Shown one piece after another: positions 1 to 12,274 of a stretch of DNA of 64,000 nucleotides. The translations under genes were made by a program, and so were the position numbers. Under the pieces are notes generated by a model, which was not told the origin of the DNA, ran no database searches, and saw only the letters and a list, made by a program, of their open reading frames with translations. Within the stretch, counting starts at the first letter, position 1. Each line of letters begins with the position of its first letter. The stretch covers positions 248,001 through 312,000 of the forward strand of contig JAQGBZ010000024.1 of NCBI GenBank assembly GCA_034687125.1. Reading direction: 5' to 3'. The DNA comes from Neelides folsomi (Eukaryota; Arthropoda; Collembola; Neelipleona; Neelidae).

Positions 1-2342
1 GTCATTCTGGGCAATTTCATGGAGCAACCCATTGAGCTCATCATCTTTGGGCTTTTGTGAGAGTTGGGTGACGATTTCCTCGACGGCTTCTTTGGTTCGG
101 CCAGAGAGCGGAATAATGACCGGGGTTGAGTCGTTCAATTTCCCTTCGACCTTCTGCTTAGGATTCGATTCTAAGATGACGTGAACGTTGGCTCCGCCAA
201 ATCCAAAAGAGTTAATTCCGACAATTCCTCCTTCCCAAGGATAATTTTCACTCACAACCTATAAATGATGCAATTTGTTAAAATGCTTTAATTGGCACAT
301 TTTTAAACATCTCATTATTTTATAATATTTGTACTTAATTATCAAGTACGTAAATGAGTTTATAAAAAAACTCTAATCAATTTGGGTTTAATCAATGTCT
401 TGTAAATTCGATGACTTGGGCAATTTGAATATTTAATATTAAGTAATCCTTATCAAGGGGTTGTAAAGTTATATATAATTTTTTATCATGTTAAGCAATC
501 GTAACAGTTTTAGTTTCATCCATAATATTCAAGTTCATGATCATGGTCACGTGATGGCGAAAATGAAAAGTGTAAAAGAATTTAATATCAAAATTGACGG
601 TGGCGAAAATTTTGCGTTAATTTAAAAAACGAATTACCTTGAGCCTTCCGTCACTCAAGGCTGGAATGTCAGGGTTTGGTTCTTTAAACCATAAGTTGGC
701 TGGGATCCGCCCCTCTTGCATTGCAAGGACGACTTTCGCAATGCTGCAGAGTCCAGAAGCCGGCTCTGAATGTCCCATGTTGCTCTTCACTGAACCGAGG
801 AGGAGAGGACGGCCAGGGTCACGGCCTTTGCAGAATACCTCTGCGATGGAATTCACTTCTTGTGGATCTCCGACCTTCGTTCCGGTCCCGTGGGCCTCCA
901 CGTAGGTCACTTGGCATGGGCTGATCCCCGCTTCTGAATAGATGTCTTCGAGAAGCGCCTTCTGGACCGATCCTGCTGGAAATGTAATGCCTTGTTCTTT
1001 GTACCCGTCAGTGTTGGTCTTCGCGTGAAGAATCGTCGCATAGCTTCGTTTCGCAATATCACTTTTTTGAATGTAAATCACAACTGCTGCCTCACTCCTC
1101 ACATATCCGTTTCCTAATTGACCATTATAATACTTATAAATCCCATAAAAGTAATAAAAGTAATGACTCTTAGAAATTATTAGGAAATAAGAAAAGGATA
1201 TTTTTCTACATTATTTAGAATCAAAGTAACTTTAAAGTTAAGTAAAATAAAATAATAATTTGAAATAATAGCCATTGGCAAAATTATGACTTAATAGTTA
1301 AGGATTCTTGAGAAAATTTAAGAATGAATTTTACCTGAGGCATCAAACGCTTTGCATTTTCCATCAGGTGCTAGCATATTAAGTCTATGGAATTGGAGGG
1401 AAGATTGGGGCTTGAGAAGGAGATTGACTCCTCCGACGATGGCAGCGTCACAATGACCATCTCGTATAGCTGCCACAGCCTGTTCGAGGGCTAAGAGACT
1501 TGACGAGCACGCCGTGTCAATGGCAAAACTAGGTCCCTTGAAGTCGAACGTGAAGGAAACCCTATTGGCAAACATGGCCCGGCAACATCCCGTAAGACCA
1601 TAGCCATTGATCTTGTCTGGGTCAGAACTCCACGCCTCATCTGACTCACTAGCGGATGCCCCAATGAAAACCCCAGTTCTTGATCCCCTGATTGTTGCAG
1701 GATTAATACCTAATTAATTAATGTTACATTAATATTATATTTTAATAACCAAAAGCTCATCTCAATTGAAACAATATGACAATTGCATAAAAACTCCAAT
1801 TTAGCAAGTGAAATTTTCCATGTTAAAAAACTTGTTTTTACATCTACTATAAACTGCTAATGTAAAATGTACGGATTAAATAAAAGCGGGAAAAACGAAC
1901 CAGCATCAACGATGGCTTCATAAGTGAGTTCAAGAAGCATACGAAGTTGTGGGTCCATGAGATTTGATTGTTTCGCGTGGACGCCGAAGAAAGTGGCATC
2001 GAATTTGTCGAGGACCTTCAGCTTTCCGGATCTTGTTGGGAGGCCGAAGAGGCCCGGGCTCCATCGTCTTCCATCGTCTGTGATCATGTCCACGTTGTTG
2101 AAGAGATTCTCCTTAAACTCCTCCATGTTCTGCGACTCGGGGAGTCGGCAGGAAATTCCGGAGATGGCAATCTTGTCTTGAGTGAGACTCTTGTAGATCC
2201 CATTGTTGTTCATAAGCCCAGGATTGTTATTGAGATTGTTGTTCGTCATCATTGTAGCAGCGTTATTAATTCGAGTCGGTGTTGAAGTCAGTGTTTCTTC
2301 TCTCGGAGGTGGAATATCTATCTCAGGAAACTTGGCTGGCAT
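1..2342 (-). CDS. FASN: Fatty acid synthase, N-terminal ketosynthase region (partial gene)
   Basis: Cytosolic type I fatty acid synthase builds palmitate from acetyl- and malonyl-CoA; this part is the beta-ketoacyl synthase domain. Coding exons: 1901-2342, 1335-1709, 638-1113 and 1-258 (continues off the window). They join in frame to 517 codons. After an Asn-rich leader of about 55 residues, the KS domain begins near [15 protein letters not shown]. The catalytic Cys is in DTACSSS (exon 2). The two catalytic His are in EAHGTGT and NMGHSE (exon 3). Exon 4 carries the [12 protein letters not shown] end of the KS fold and the start of the linker. ATG at 2342 is chosen because MPAKF resembles other FASN starts. 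A good acceptor (tgtattgcag) ends at 2354, 11 bases before the ATG, so a spliced 5' leader is likely. Acyltransferase and later domains lie outside the window. Identity is firm; FASN paralogues are common in arthropods, so which copy this is remains open. Confidence 0.95.
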
Positions 2343-5300
2343 TTCACATTAACCTGCAATACACATGATGGTTATTATAGATAATTCATAAAATACAATT
2401 TTGTGCAAGATAATTTGTAATTAGAATAATTCTCTTTTTGGTTATCAGCCTCACGCCATATATGAATACTTATTGTTATATAAAACTATTATTTCATACT
2501 ATAATTTAAGGTATTTATTTGTATAAAAACAATAATGATATTAAGTTGATTATCTACCAAGATTTAATTATTTTAGTTCACATTCTGTTCGTTAATTGAA
2601 GATAAATATAACATATTCTTATAGAATCTAATATTATTTAATTATCTTAATAATGTATGATTAAACATGATATTTCTTATATGTCTGCCTGAGGTGTGGA
2701 AATCCAGAAGAACAAATTAATCCGTTTGCTTCATATAAAATAATTCCTAATTTTTTATAAGTAAACTAAAAAGTCTCACCATCAGACTCCTTTAACCTCT
2801 CCATTTCGATTTGTGAAAGTTTCATATGTGAAAACGATAATGTGCAATGTGCGTCTCTGAACGTGTCTATCTTTCACTTTGTATTAGTATTCGATACATG
2901 TTCTGAATTATTAAGCTAAAACTATTAATTTCCTATATTATATTTTAACTTTAAAGTCTTATTTGGATTATTTTATTAAAAAATAATTCCAAAGTAGTTT
3001 TGGTGCAATTGAGTTCAATTGAGATAAAATTATAAAATGTCCGTTCTTTAGCATTCCAATGGGAAATGGTTAGAAATAGGAAATTCCAATATAGTGAGAG
3101 CTCGTTAAATGAATGAAGTCTGGATGGAACTAAAAAAGGAACTAGGAAACTTTGTTGGGTAAGGCGTTTCTTGACGTCTGCACCAGAGAGAAAGATAGAA
3201 TAATAAATAAAGTGTAATGATACGCTCGGTCTTATGAAAGCCTTGAAAACAATAAACTTATCGTGTCGGATCAGAAGGGGAGTTGATGATGCTCCTAATA
3301 AATACACCCATTTTGTATAATATTTATATATATGCAGATCAGCTAATATTAATTAGGAAAACTCAAAACGAATTTCCTCGAGCTTGGATTAAGAAAAGTT
3401 CCCACGTGCGGGGAAAAAAGTTTTCCCTGTTTTAAAAGTGATTTCTTCATATATCCTCATTATTCATTTAAACACATACAAAAGAGGTTTTATCACTGCT
3501 AATCAGGAGAAGTCATTTGGAATTTCATATCCTATTATTTATTACTCGATTCTCACGAGATGTGTGGATGTGTGTGAGTTCACTTGACTAATGTGGTTGA
3601 TTGAGTTATACTCACTCAGAGTTGAACGTCAAAATTGTATGTAGCATGTTACTAGTGAGAATAATGCAGTGGTAGAATTTGACATTGTGGAAATCGATCA
3701 TTTTAAAACTCCATAACCTTGTCCAATTGCGATCAATTGTTCCTACTTAGGATTATAAATATAACCACACGTCAATTTCTCAATTCTCCAACTTAATGTT
3801 ATTTATGAACACTATCCTTATTTAACATAGTGAATATAAATAAAAATGTTCACACTTATATGGTTTTTCAATTTTGTGGAATTTCCTATAAAGTTATGAA
3901 AATTAATTGAAATTTTGAGAAGGGAAAAGGAAAACTTACTTATTACAGTGCAGGAAGAATAAATATTTGAGATTTTTGAATAAAATGAGATTTCGAATGG
4001 CACAATGAACCGTTTCCTCGAGTCACTTTCTTATTCTCTGAATATTAATGATGAGTCTGGGAGGAATTGGTAATGACTTGGTCAAGACTCTTCGCTGGAG
4101 GAACTGTGCACACGGAGAGGTTCGCCGAAGAAGCCGGCTGGAGAGGTGGGCCGATGTATTTTATATATATGCTCAGGAGGAGGGAAGTTGAGAACGTGGA
4201 GAACCTCTCGCCTGACTCTCATGTGGGTGGGAAGACTTCCTATCTCGATTACAATTACTGATCAGGCGAGTCGGGACATCCAATGAATGAATGGGTATCA
4301 CGGTGACTCGTTTGCCCCACAGGGAAAACTCCAGCTCTGAAGTCCTGGAGGAGCCACCACGAGGAATCGCACATCGTATTACTATATAAATAATACTATA
4401 CTACGTAATGGTCCCAGACGCCGGTTCACATCTATCCAACCAAGCTCTCTCTCTCGCACGACACAACTCGCCAAGCTTGCGAAAAATCCTCTCTGGACAT
4501 TCGGAACATTGGGGAAGTTTGCGAATGCCCAAGTTGCAACCACGCGAGTGGGGAATGGCTGGCGGCTGGTCGACCGCTGAATCAACTCCTCATCATCATT
4601 AAAATGTGTGTAGTGGAGTTGAAGTGGTCCTCTCCAACGACTCTCCCCAACACCTACACCGGAATAAGATCTGATGATGAGAAATGGAAAAAAATGAGGG
4701 TATGAATGTAGATCGATGATCTCCACCGCAAATCATACGATCTTTTTTGCCAAATCTCTTTCTCCCCAACCGGCCAAGGCATTTAGCCATTGGGGAAGAC
4801 CAGGAGACGAACTTGAAATCTCATAGCTCATATCACAACGACTTTGACCATGCAGGGCACAACATCCTCAAGTAAATGAGGGAGGTGTGTGAGGAAAACC
4901 ACCAAGCTCTTACCATGTCACTTTGCCACTGGGCCAATACTACGTATGAGCTCTACCTATTAATTATTTTCTTTTCCCTAGAATCCCATCATCAGAGGAT
5001 TTGCATAAATTCCTTGAGCTCAACATACACCAATTTTATCCGGTTTGGTCCACAACCAAAAGACATTTAAAATTTATGTGTCAATAGGCAAAATTCTATT
5101 GAAGGCTACAAATGAATATTTAAAAGACTAAACTTTGGGAAATGCAACCACAAGAAGACTTATTGATTCCTTTTAATAATTATTAATGAATGACAATTTT
5201 CCTACATGTATTCCTACTCTATTCATTAAAGGCAAGAGTTTTAATATTTTATTCTGAATCTTATATAAAATGTATGGAGCTTGTATTGATGAGAGCACAA

Positions 5301-7405
5301 TGGTCACTTTTATAAATAACAAAGCTCCTTTTGGACCATCATGTAATAAATATGCTATATTGTACATTTGTGCAATTACGACATTTTACTAGGTGAGGTT
5401 TACGATTATACCATATTTAGCATTCATGAACCATCTTTTTTAATCCCATTCAACAAGAGTTTGGATTAAAAGATACATTTTTCTTCAATTATTATATTCA
5501 AATTGCCTTATGATTATTTATCATGTACTCATAATTCAAAAATATCTGTATATAAGATATCATGTATTGATGTAAATAATACAGTGGATAATTATAGTAG
5601 ATATTTGATATGGTGTTCTAATATTAGTTCAAGTTAATCAAAATAAGCGTATTTTGTGAACCACGCTGTAAAAAAATTTCAACAAGGATGATATTAATTG
5701 AATTTTATTAGCCAATGGTCAATTGTGTGTCTAGCCTTTAATTAATGTATATATTAATAGTAAAAAATCTTGTGTATCTTTATAAAAAAATATAGTAATA
5801 CCACTCAATGATGATCTTGAAACCGACAATGTTGAGTATGTATATAAATTGATAATATGAGTGAACTAGGTTGGTAGTAAAATGTTCCAGTGAGCTAATT
5901 ATTCTCAATAATAACACTCCAATTCTCCACTAGGCAAATATCTGTGTATCTTCCGACTAGGAGCGTTTATAGATAGGATGTATCAATTTACGTAAACCAT
6001 GTCTTGTATGGAAATATTTCCTAAACGTTGATAGGAGGTGATAATGATTGTGAAGATTCCCAAGAGATAATGGGCGATATGAAGAGGATTCTTTTCTATA
6101 CCTTGAGTCCATGTGTCCTTCATTCCCAAACAAATTCCGTCTTTACAGATACACATCACTTGCCATTTGAACATTTTCCACTGATTTGCAAATATATTCA
6201 TTTTACAAAATTACTTATGGTGAGAGTCTGAAATCTATTTCACACAATTCACTAGAGACTTAATTCAAACAAACTCAAAATCCTCCATGGAACAATTAAA
6301 CTACTAATTTAACAATGAACATAAGGAATTGGATCATTCTCAAATGCACTTGCTCTTTAAATGCACAATCTCGGTTTAATTGTTAATACGATAATACAAA
6401 CCTAGAGTGTATATTATTGTTAAAATATCATTTTAGAATTACAAGTGAAAATGAATTGAACCTTGAATGAATTCGGCATTGTTCACTTTTGGTTCTTAAT
6501 TGATATTAGGTTTAAAAGTTAAGGAAATTATCTGTAATTTATAACGCCCGTCTTGTAATCTTTTAATTACACATCGATAATACCTTCATGTTTTTCTTAC
6601 ACTTCTCGTTGAGAGTTTTCGTATCAAAAGTATCAATTAAACTAAAAATTAATTAATTAAAAGTGCATTATTTCATTACACAATTAAGCAAACAACTGAA
6701 GAATTGTTTGTTCATTTCTAGTTTTTCAGACGTATGATGAAAGATTTTATTCATGAATCTGAGAATGAAGAGAAGAATAAAAATTATGCATAAATACATG
6801 ATAACTAAAATTAATCTCTATTTTTAATAATATAACAATTTAGGTATGCTATACTTAATAGTAAATAAAGAATATTTTATAAACATATTAAATATACATT
6901 TTAACAAACTATTATAGACACAAAATACTGTATAACAATAATAGTATAGAAGCGCATAGGATATAGGAAAAATATTAACTTTAGGTCTATAAGGAAGGTA
7001 ATAAATAAAAAAAGTTCACATTAGATTTTATAATTTGTCGAAATATTTAAACCTCACCTTGCACGTAAGTAAGCCTAGAAGAACCCAGAGACCTTGAAAA
7101 TGAGAAAAATATCTAATGTGCTTTAAAGGTACATTATTAAATACATTAAATTAATATCGCCCTTTCTAGCAATAAAGAATAAAGTGACTTACGAGAAGAA
7201 TAAAAGGAACTTGCACTATAAAGAATTCATTGTCGGATATAAAATTTGTCAATTTAATTGAAATGATTGAAAGATCGAGTTTTAAATATTATTGCACAAA
7301 TTGACAATGAAAGTTAAAACATTTGCAGGTCATTTCACATTTTATTATTATAAACATAATCCTTACGTGCATTAATAGGGAAGGTATTAACATTACAAAC
7401 TTAAT
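2343..7405. other. Non-coding region upstream of FASN
   Basis: AT-rich sequence with no recognisable protein or RNA gene. The exception in composition is a GC-richer patch at about 4060-4820. It contains short unrelated open frames on both strands but no protein I recognise. It could hold the FASN promoter and a non-coding first exon. Open frames elsewhere in the stretch (for example 2951-3307 and 5983-6201) look random: low complexity and rich in Ile, Asn and Lys. Confidence 0.5.
4125..4175 (-). promoter_or_regulatory. Possible FASN core promoter (TATA-like)
   Basis: On the minus strand a TATATATAAAAT run (about 4158-4170) sits at the edge of the GC-richer patch, with GC-rich sequence downstream in the direction of FASN. 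Together with the splice acceptor just before the FASN ATG, this fits a distal promoter plus a non-coding first exon. It is an inference: no donor site was convincingly matched, and chance TATA runs are common in AT-rich DNA. Confidence 0.2.
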
Positions 7406-7414
7406 CAAATAGCA
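7406..7414. repeat. Left target-site duplication of the Merlin element
   Basis: The 9 bases caaatagca lie directly outside the left TIR and match the 9 bases outside the right TIR at 9558-9566 except at one position. Confidence 0.7.
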
Positions 7415-7640
7415 GGTCAGGGTAAGATGTTGGGGTCAAAAACGGGCACATTGGACCAAAAAGAGGGCACATTGGACCCAAAAAGAGGCACTTTGAACCC
7501 CAAAAGAGGCACATTGGACCCAAAAAAGGCGCATTGACCCTCAAAAAATGTACCCAAAAAAAGGCACATGTACCTAAACGGGCACATGAACCCAAAGAGC
7601 CCAAATTGGACCAATAAATGGGCACATGTGCCAACAAAGG
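7415..7640 (+). repeat. Left terminal inverted repeat with tandem units
   Basis: Begins ggtcagggtaagatgttggg and continues as degenerate tandem units of about 21-22 bp containing gggcacattgg and accaaaaaga. It is the inverted partner of 9340-9557. It also pairs with the inner arm at 8185-8425. Confidence 0.85.
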
Positions 7641-7857
7641 GTCCATGAGGGGGTGGGTAGATAAATTTTCATATTTTATATTATAAATGAAATGACATAA
7701 AACTGAATTATTCAATTTTATTTCTTTAGTTAATTGTGTTAAAATTAACTAGCAAAGGAAATTTTAATTCAACAATTTGTGTTACTAATGAGTTTATTCA
7801 ACTAAATTCACTAAATAAAATAATCCTGTTCACAAATTAAATTATGACAATTTTAAT

Positions 7858-8027
7858 ATTAAATTATAATCGATTCGGAAAAAATATGATAATGACATTC
7901 TCTCAAATAAAAATTATAAAAATATTAATTTTTATTTGAACAATTTTAATAATTCAGTTGACAGGACTCCTCAAGGATCATTATCATTATCATATATTTT
8001 CCGAATCGACTATAATTGTAATTTAAA
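7858..8027. repeat. Nested palindrome (MITE-like) inside the Merlin element
   Basis: Arms of about 30-35 bases centred on cgattcggaaaa (left, about 7870) and ttttccgaatcg (right, about 8007), with 7-13 extra bases of looser pairing outward. They are separated by about 80 AT-rich bases. It lies between two TIR-like arms, so it is probably the body of a small non-autonomous element or a separate MITE that landed there. Confidence 0.55.
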
Positions 8028-8184
8028 AAATTAAAAATATAGCATTTATTAAAACAAATACATATGTACATAGATTAACATGAAATTTTATTAGTGATTA
8101 TGTTAAATATATATAATTATTCATCATCATATAACTTATCATTGTATAGGTCATGTGTATATTATACGTTCGGGCCCATGGGTC

Positions 8185-8540
8185 TAAACTGATATTAAGG
8201 GCACATGTACCCATAAATGGTACATGACCCCAACTTGGCTCAAATGTGCCTCTTTTTGCGTCCAATGTGCCTCTTTTAGGATCCAATGTGCCTCTTTTGG
8301 GTCCAAGAGCCATTGTGCCCTTTTTTGGCCCATTTTTTGAAGGTCAATGTGTCTCTTTTTGGATCAAATTTGCCTCTTTTAGCCCAAATGTGCCTCTTTT
8401 TCGACCCAATATGGTTACCCTGACCCTCAAAGTGAGTACATAAAAAAGTGGGTACATGTGCCCTTTTTGGGCACATAAACCCAAGGTGGGTACGTCTTGA
8501 ACCCAAACAGGGTAAATTTAACCCCAAAAATCGGGTTCCG
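8185..8540. repeat. Third, internal TIR arm of the Merlin element
   Basis: Two joined pieces. 8185-8425 is an inverted copy of the left end and finishes with the terminal accctgacc at 8425. 8426-8540 is an inverted copy of the inner part of the right end. The junction at 8425 therefore abuts an element terminus against a truncated arm. This looks like a short internally deleted copy (7415-8425) joined to, or recombined with, the left side of the transposase-bearing copy. Confidence 0.7.
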
Positions 8541-8619
8541 TTGATTGTGTTCAAACTGTGTCCCAAGAAGAAAATTCAATCCGATAAGAAATACAATATT
8601 TAAATCATTTAAATTAAGT

Positions 8620-9330
8620 ATACTTCAAATAATGAGGCTTTTATGTCTGTGGTATTTCAATATGAATGTTATAAGTGCTTGTGTTCATGCCGAAGTTAAT
8701 AAGACATCTGCGATTAAATTTTATAATTTCGTGAGGAGGACAATCAGATTTGTCACAAGACACGATCAGGAGCAAATTGGAGGGGGAAATGATGTTGTAG
8801 AAGTTGATGAAAGCCACCTTTACAAAATCAAGTATAATAGAGGAAGACCGTTGCAATTTCCTAGAGCTTTCTGGGTTTTTGGAGGAATTTCTCGTTTGAA
8901 TCCGAAAAAACGCTTTGTTACACTCATCAGAAATAATTTGATGAAAAAATTAAGTTTGTAAATAATCAATGATAATTTATATAATTTGAAATTTTAATTA
9001 CTTGTAATTAATATCAATTAATTTATCCTAATGTAAATATATATTTCAACAGGTTGTGGAGTTTTGGGATTCAAAGGGGACGGTAGAGTAAATCATTCAA
9101 TAGAATTTGTAGCAAGAATGCGTTTAATAATTCATGGACTGCATCCAATGCTTTACAACAGAGATAGACAAACTGGTTTGGAATATGTTAAAATTCATAC
9201 TAACAATATTGAGAGAATGTGGTTAGATTTGAAACGACATTTAAGTACTGCAAGACAGCCAAGAATGCTCAAATGTTATATTGCTCAATACTTACTATTA
9301 TTTAATAAAAGACAAGTTTGTACCAGTTTA
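8620..9330 (+). pseudogene. Merlin/ISXO2-type transposase remnant
   Basis: Two open pieces, 8620-8961 and about 9050-9330. The first has the first catalytic Asp in VEVDESHLYK, followed by KYNRGR and FWVFGGI, typical of the ISXO2-like/IS1595 DDE domain. The second has VNHSIEFV and the HTNNIERMW motif carrying the third acidic residue. The stretch between them, which should carry the second Asp (the usual S-D-x-W region), is missing or replaced by AT-rich DNA with stops. A donor-like gtaaat at 8958 and an acceptor-like ttcaacag at about 9051 could mimic an intron, but joining them would not restore the lost middle. The protein is not functional as it stands. Confidence 0.8.
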
Positions 9331-9339
9331 ATGATATTT

Positions 9340-9557
9340 GGGGGCTCATTGTGCCCATATTTTGGGGTTCAATGTACACTGTTTTGGCTCAAGACGTACC
9401 CACCTTGGGTTTATGTGCCCGATGTGCCCAAAAATGGCACATGTACCCACTTTATTATGTACCCCCTTTGGGATCCAATGTGCCTCTTTTTGGGTCCAAT
9501 GTGCCCTCTTTTTGGTCCAATGTGCCCGTTTTTGACCCCAACATCTATACCCTGACC
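9340..9557 (-). repeat. Right terminal inverted repeat with tandem units
   Basis: Inverted copy of the left end, finishing accctgacc. Its inner part (about 9345-9460) also matches, inverted, the segment at about 8426-8540. This shows where the original left arm of the transposase-bearing element was cut off. Confidence 0.85.
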
Positions 9558-9566
9558 CAAATAACA
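9558..9566. repeat. Right target-site duplication of the Merlin element
   Basis: The 9 bases caaataaca lie directly outside the right TIR and pair with the left copy at 7406-7414 (8 of 9 identical). Confidence 0.7.
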
Positions 9567-11199
9567 ATACAAGTAAAACCCTCTGTTTACCTTTATGGTA
9601 TTCTGTTAATTAAATTGTTTTGAGTCATGTCAGAATAAAGTCAAGAAATATAAAATAATATGAGTCATTGTCTGTTTAGCCATACATAATTAAAATGAGC
9701 ACACATAGGTATTAACTCTTAACATTTTATTACAAATATGCACCTTAACTATGTTATAAATATTTGCATAATTTAGACTCTTACCATATACTTAGGTAAG
9801 TAAGTATGGGATGAACAATGAGTTACATTTAAAATTTACACGCGTTTATTTTTGGTTTTTCCAAATGCATTCTGGTATTTAATCAACATGGAATATTGGC
9901 AATAATTTAAAACACATTCATTTTATCCATATTATATCCTGATACTATTACACATATATACTAATGTAATTGTGATGTGTAAAGAAAAATAATTATCCAC
10001 AAGTCTAGAACTGATAAAATACTCAAAGTGCATTGATGATAAAAATTGTAGGTAAACTTTGAAGTTTTACATAATGAATTCATATTATCATAAGACTTTG
10101 TACTCCATGTTATTACTTACGTCCGAATTTTACTAACTTTGTATTTTGGACCTAATTTTCTCAAGCACCTTTGAATGTTATCTAATTTGAACTTTATGGC
10201 AAGTATTCAAGCCTGTACATGTGTCACAGTCTGTCACAGTGCAATTTAGCAAAGATATTAGAAAATCAAAAGCTATAAAGGATAATAAATTATTTGTATA
10301 GATTATACTCTGACTATGTAATTTAAACAAAACAATAATTTGCATATTTTATGCTAATTTTGTATGCCCACAATTATTACATCAACCATGAACCCTTTTA
10401 ATAAACATAACATGATCGTTTATTTGCATTTTACGAAGTTTATATTTTCGCAACATACCCCTTATAAGAATTACAATACCAAAGTCTGTTATAAAATTAA
10501 CCCGCGTTTTAAAGCAATGAAAAACTGATTATCATTTTCGCGTTTTATTTTCTTCTCGTCGTCGGCAATCTTTGTCGTCGTTATCGGCTCTTGCCACTCA
10601 CGACGTTTCGCAAGTTTGGAACCTCTATCGTTTTGAATTTAAGATTGCTGAAATCTTATAATGAAAGATTAATTTGGTTAGTATTTTTACATTTAATTAC
10701 TATCAACATTTCAACCAAATAAAATATCCAAACCAAATACCACCAATGCCACCAAATATGTATTTCAATTTTCACTGATATATGATAATAATAAATTAAT
10801 AATAATTTGTTTTGATTTTAAAATTTCCAGGTACGATTGTATCTACTATAAGGATTATTTCTTTCGGAGAAGGATTTCGAGTCTTTTTGGACTTTAAAAC
10901 AATAAAAAGTAAAACAAAATTAATCAATTCTCAATAAATTAACATTTCTCTAAAGTTAAAGAAAGTAATACAGTTTAGCATTAAGAAATTTAAAAGAGGT
11001 TTATTTCACGACTGCAACTTTATAAAAATACACATGCACATAAAGGCGGATCATAATTTTACGAATAGTAATTATGAAAGCTTTTTGTTCATAAGAATAA
11101 AGCTAAATCATTATGCGCTTTCAATGGAGTGGACTAAAAGCGTAAATGGTGTAAATGATCTGCATTTTGTAGCTTTAATTCAAGAAGTAGGGGATAAAC
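9567..11199. other. Intergenic region upstream of ZFAND1
   Basis: AT-rich with no recognised gene. A short GC-richer island at about 10535-10625 (cgtcgtcggcaatctttgtc region) is the best place for a ZFAND1 promoter or non-coding first exon. The open frame 11034-11270 overlaps the start of ZFAND1 in another frame and is not supported. Confidence 0.4.
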
Positions 11200-12274
11200 A
11201 TGGAATTTCCAACTTTGACGCAAAGGTGCAACAAACAAGACTGCAAGCAATTAGACTTTTTGCCGATTAATTGTGCTCAGTAAGATGCATAGACATATTA
11301 TTCTCAAAATACGATTCAATTATGAATTAACAATTTTGTATTTTCAGCTGTAAACTGATATTCTGTAAGGACCACCTTTCTCCATGGATTCATGAATGCT
11401 CACTTCTCAAAGACAATATACTCTCCAATGAGGAAGTTTTAGCAAGAGAAAAAGAGAAATGGCAAATCCAATGCACTCATTTGGAGTGCAAAGTCAAAGA
11501 TCTTTTGCCAATGCTTTGTTCTGATTGTCGTAAACATTTTTGTTTAGCTCATCGTCATCCGGATCAACATGGGTTAATTTAAATTCATTTTAAATCTCAA
11601 ATAACTACCAACCTAATAATAATTGATTATATCTTATATCTGAAACATTAAAAATTAATTTAAACGTATTAATACTGAAAGTGAGTCTAATTGTTTTATA
11701 CGTGAATTTTAGTTGCGTTCCAATTAATTTGGCCGAACGGACGAAAAAGAAAAAAGAAAAGAAGGTTTTAGATGAAAAGTCAGCTGCGGCACTTGAAGCT
11801 CAAAATAAAGTGAAGGAGCAAATCAACAGCAAACTTGAGGCAGCGAAAGTATCCGGTGGGGCAAATGCTCCCATGGCTAAGAAATTGGCTCTCATGAAAT
11901 TGAAAGGGCGATCAAAGGGAGACAACGCAGTTCCTCAATCAGAGCGTCTTTTCTTTTCTGTCACTTGCCCGAACACGACTCAAAATCCGAAACCGTTGGA
12001 TCTCTTTATGAGTCGGAAGTGGACCATGGGGAAAATTGTGGATTTCATTGCGAGGCAAGCGAGGATTAAGAATCGGAATGATAAAGTGAATGAACCCAAA
12101 CTTCACATTTTCAAAGATGATTTTTGCCTCTCTACTCCATTTTCTAGAACGCTGGATGAGGCTCTGAGGGGTGAAAATAATGAAGATCTGAAAAGTGAGG
12201 GAGTTTTGCTCGAAGACGGAGACTCAATTTTCTTAAAATATGTTTCGCAATCTGGCGAAATTACCCTTGATTAA
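11200..12274 (+). CDS. ZFAND1: AN1-type zinc finger protein 1
   Basis: Exons 11200-11279, 11348-11572 and 11713-12274 join in frame to 288 residues, close to the human protein. The ATG (aaacATGG context) opens MEFPTLTQRCNKQDC. Two AN1 zinc fingers follow. The first spans residues about 10-45, with CNKQDCKQLDFLPINC, FCKDH and HEC. The second spans about 60-102, with CTHLECK, CSDC, FCLAH and HRHPDQHGC. A lysine-rich linker leads to a C-terminal ubiquitin-like region (about residues 180-285) with KWTMGKIVDFIARQA. In other animals ZFAND1 recruits p97/VCP and the 26S proteasome to arsenite-induced stress granules to clear them; the same role is inferred here. AATAAA lies at 12340, about 65 bases after the stop. 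Introns are 68 and 140 bases, both with gt-ag ends. Confidence 0.93.

Larger units (their letters stand above)
7415..9557 (+). mobile_element. Merlin-type DNA transposon, transposase broken
   Basis: About 2.1 kb bounded by terminal inverted repeats starting ggtcagggta. The first 80 or so bases of the two ends match except for one inserted base. Flanks are near-identical 9-bp direct repeats, caaatagca at 7406-7414 and caaataaca at 9558-9566; Merlin elements are known for 8-9 bp target duplications. The ends are built from tandem units of about 21-22 bp (gggcacattggacccaaaaa type). The internal coding remnant has the ISXO2/IS1595-like transposase domain typical of Merlin. A third repeat-rich arm at about 8185-8535 and a 170-bp palindrome at 7858-8027 make the left half composite. 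Close matching of the TIRs argues for fairly recent movement, while the transposase deletion means this copy cannot move itself. Confidence 0.85.

Noticed and set aside
4382..4726. Minus-strand open frame of 114 codons upstream of FASN
   Set aside because: Residue content looks random, overlapping frames are open on both strands, and no family is recognised. GC-richer DNA explains the openness.
8958..9051. Apparent intron in the Merlin transposase
   Set aside because: gt-ag-like ends exist, but joining across them does not restore the missing middle of the DDE domain, so deletion or decay is the simpler reading.
11034..11270. Open frame of 78 codons just upstream of ZFAND1
   Set aside because: It overlaps the first ZFAND1 exon in another frame. 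The frame starting at 11200 gives the AN1 finger cysteines and joins in phase to the next exon.
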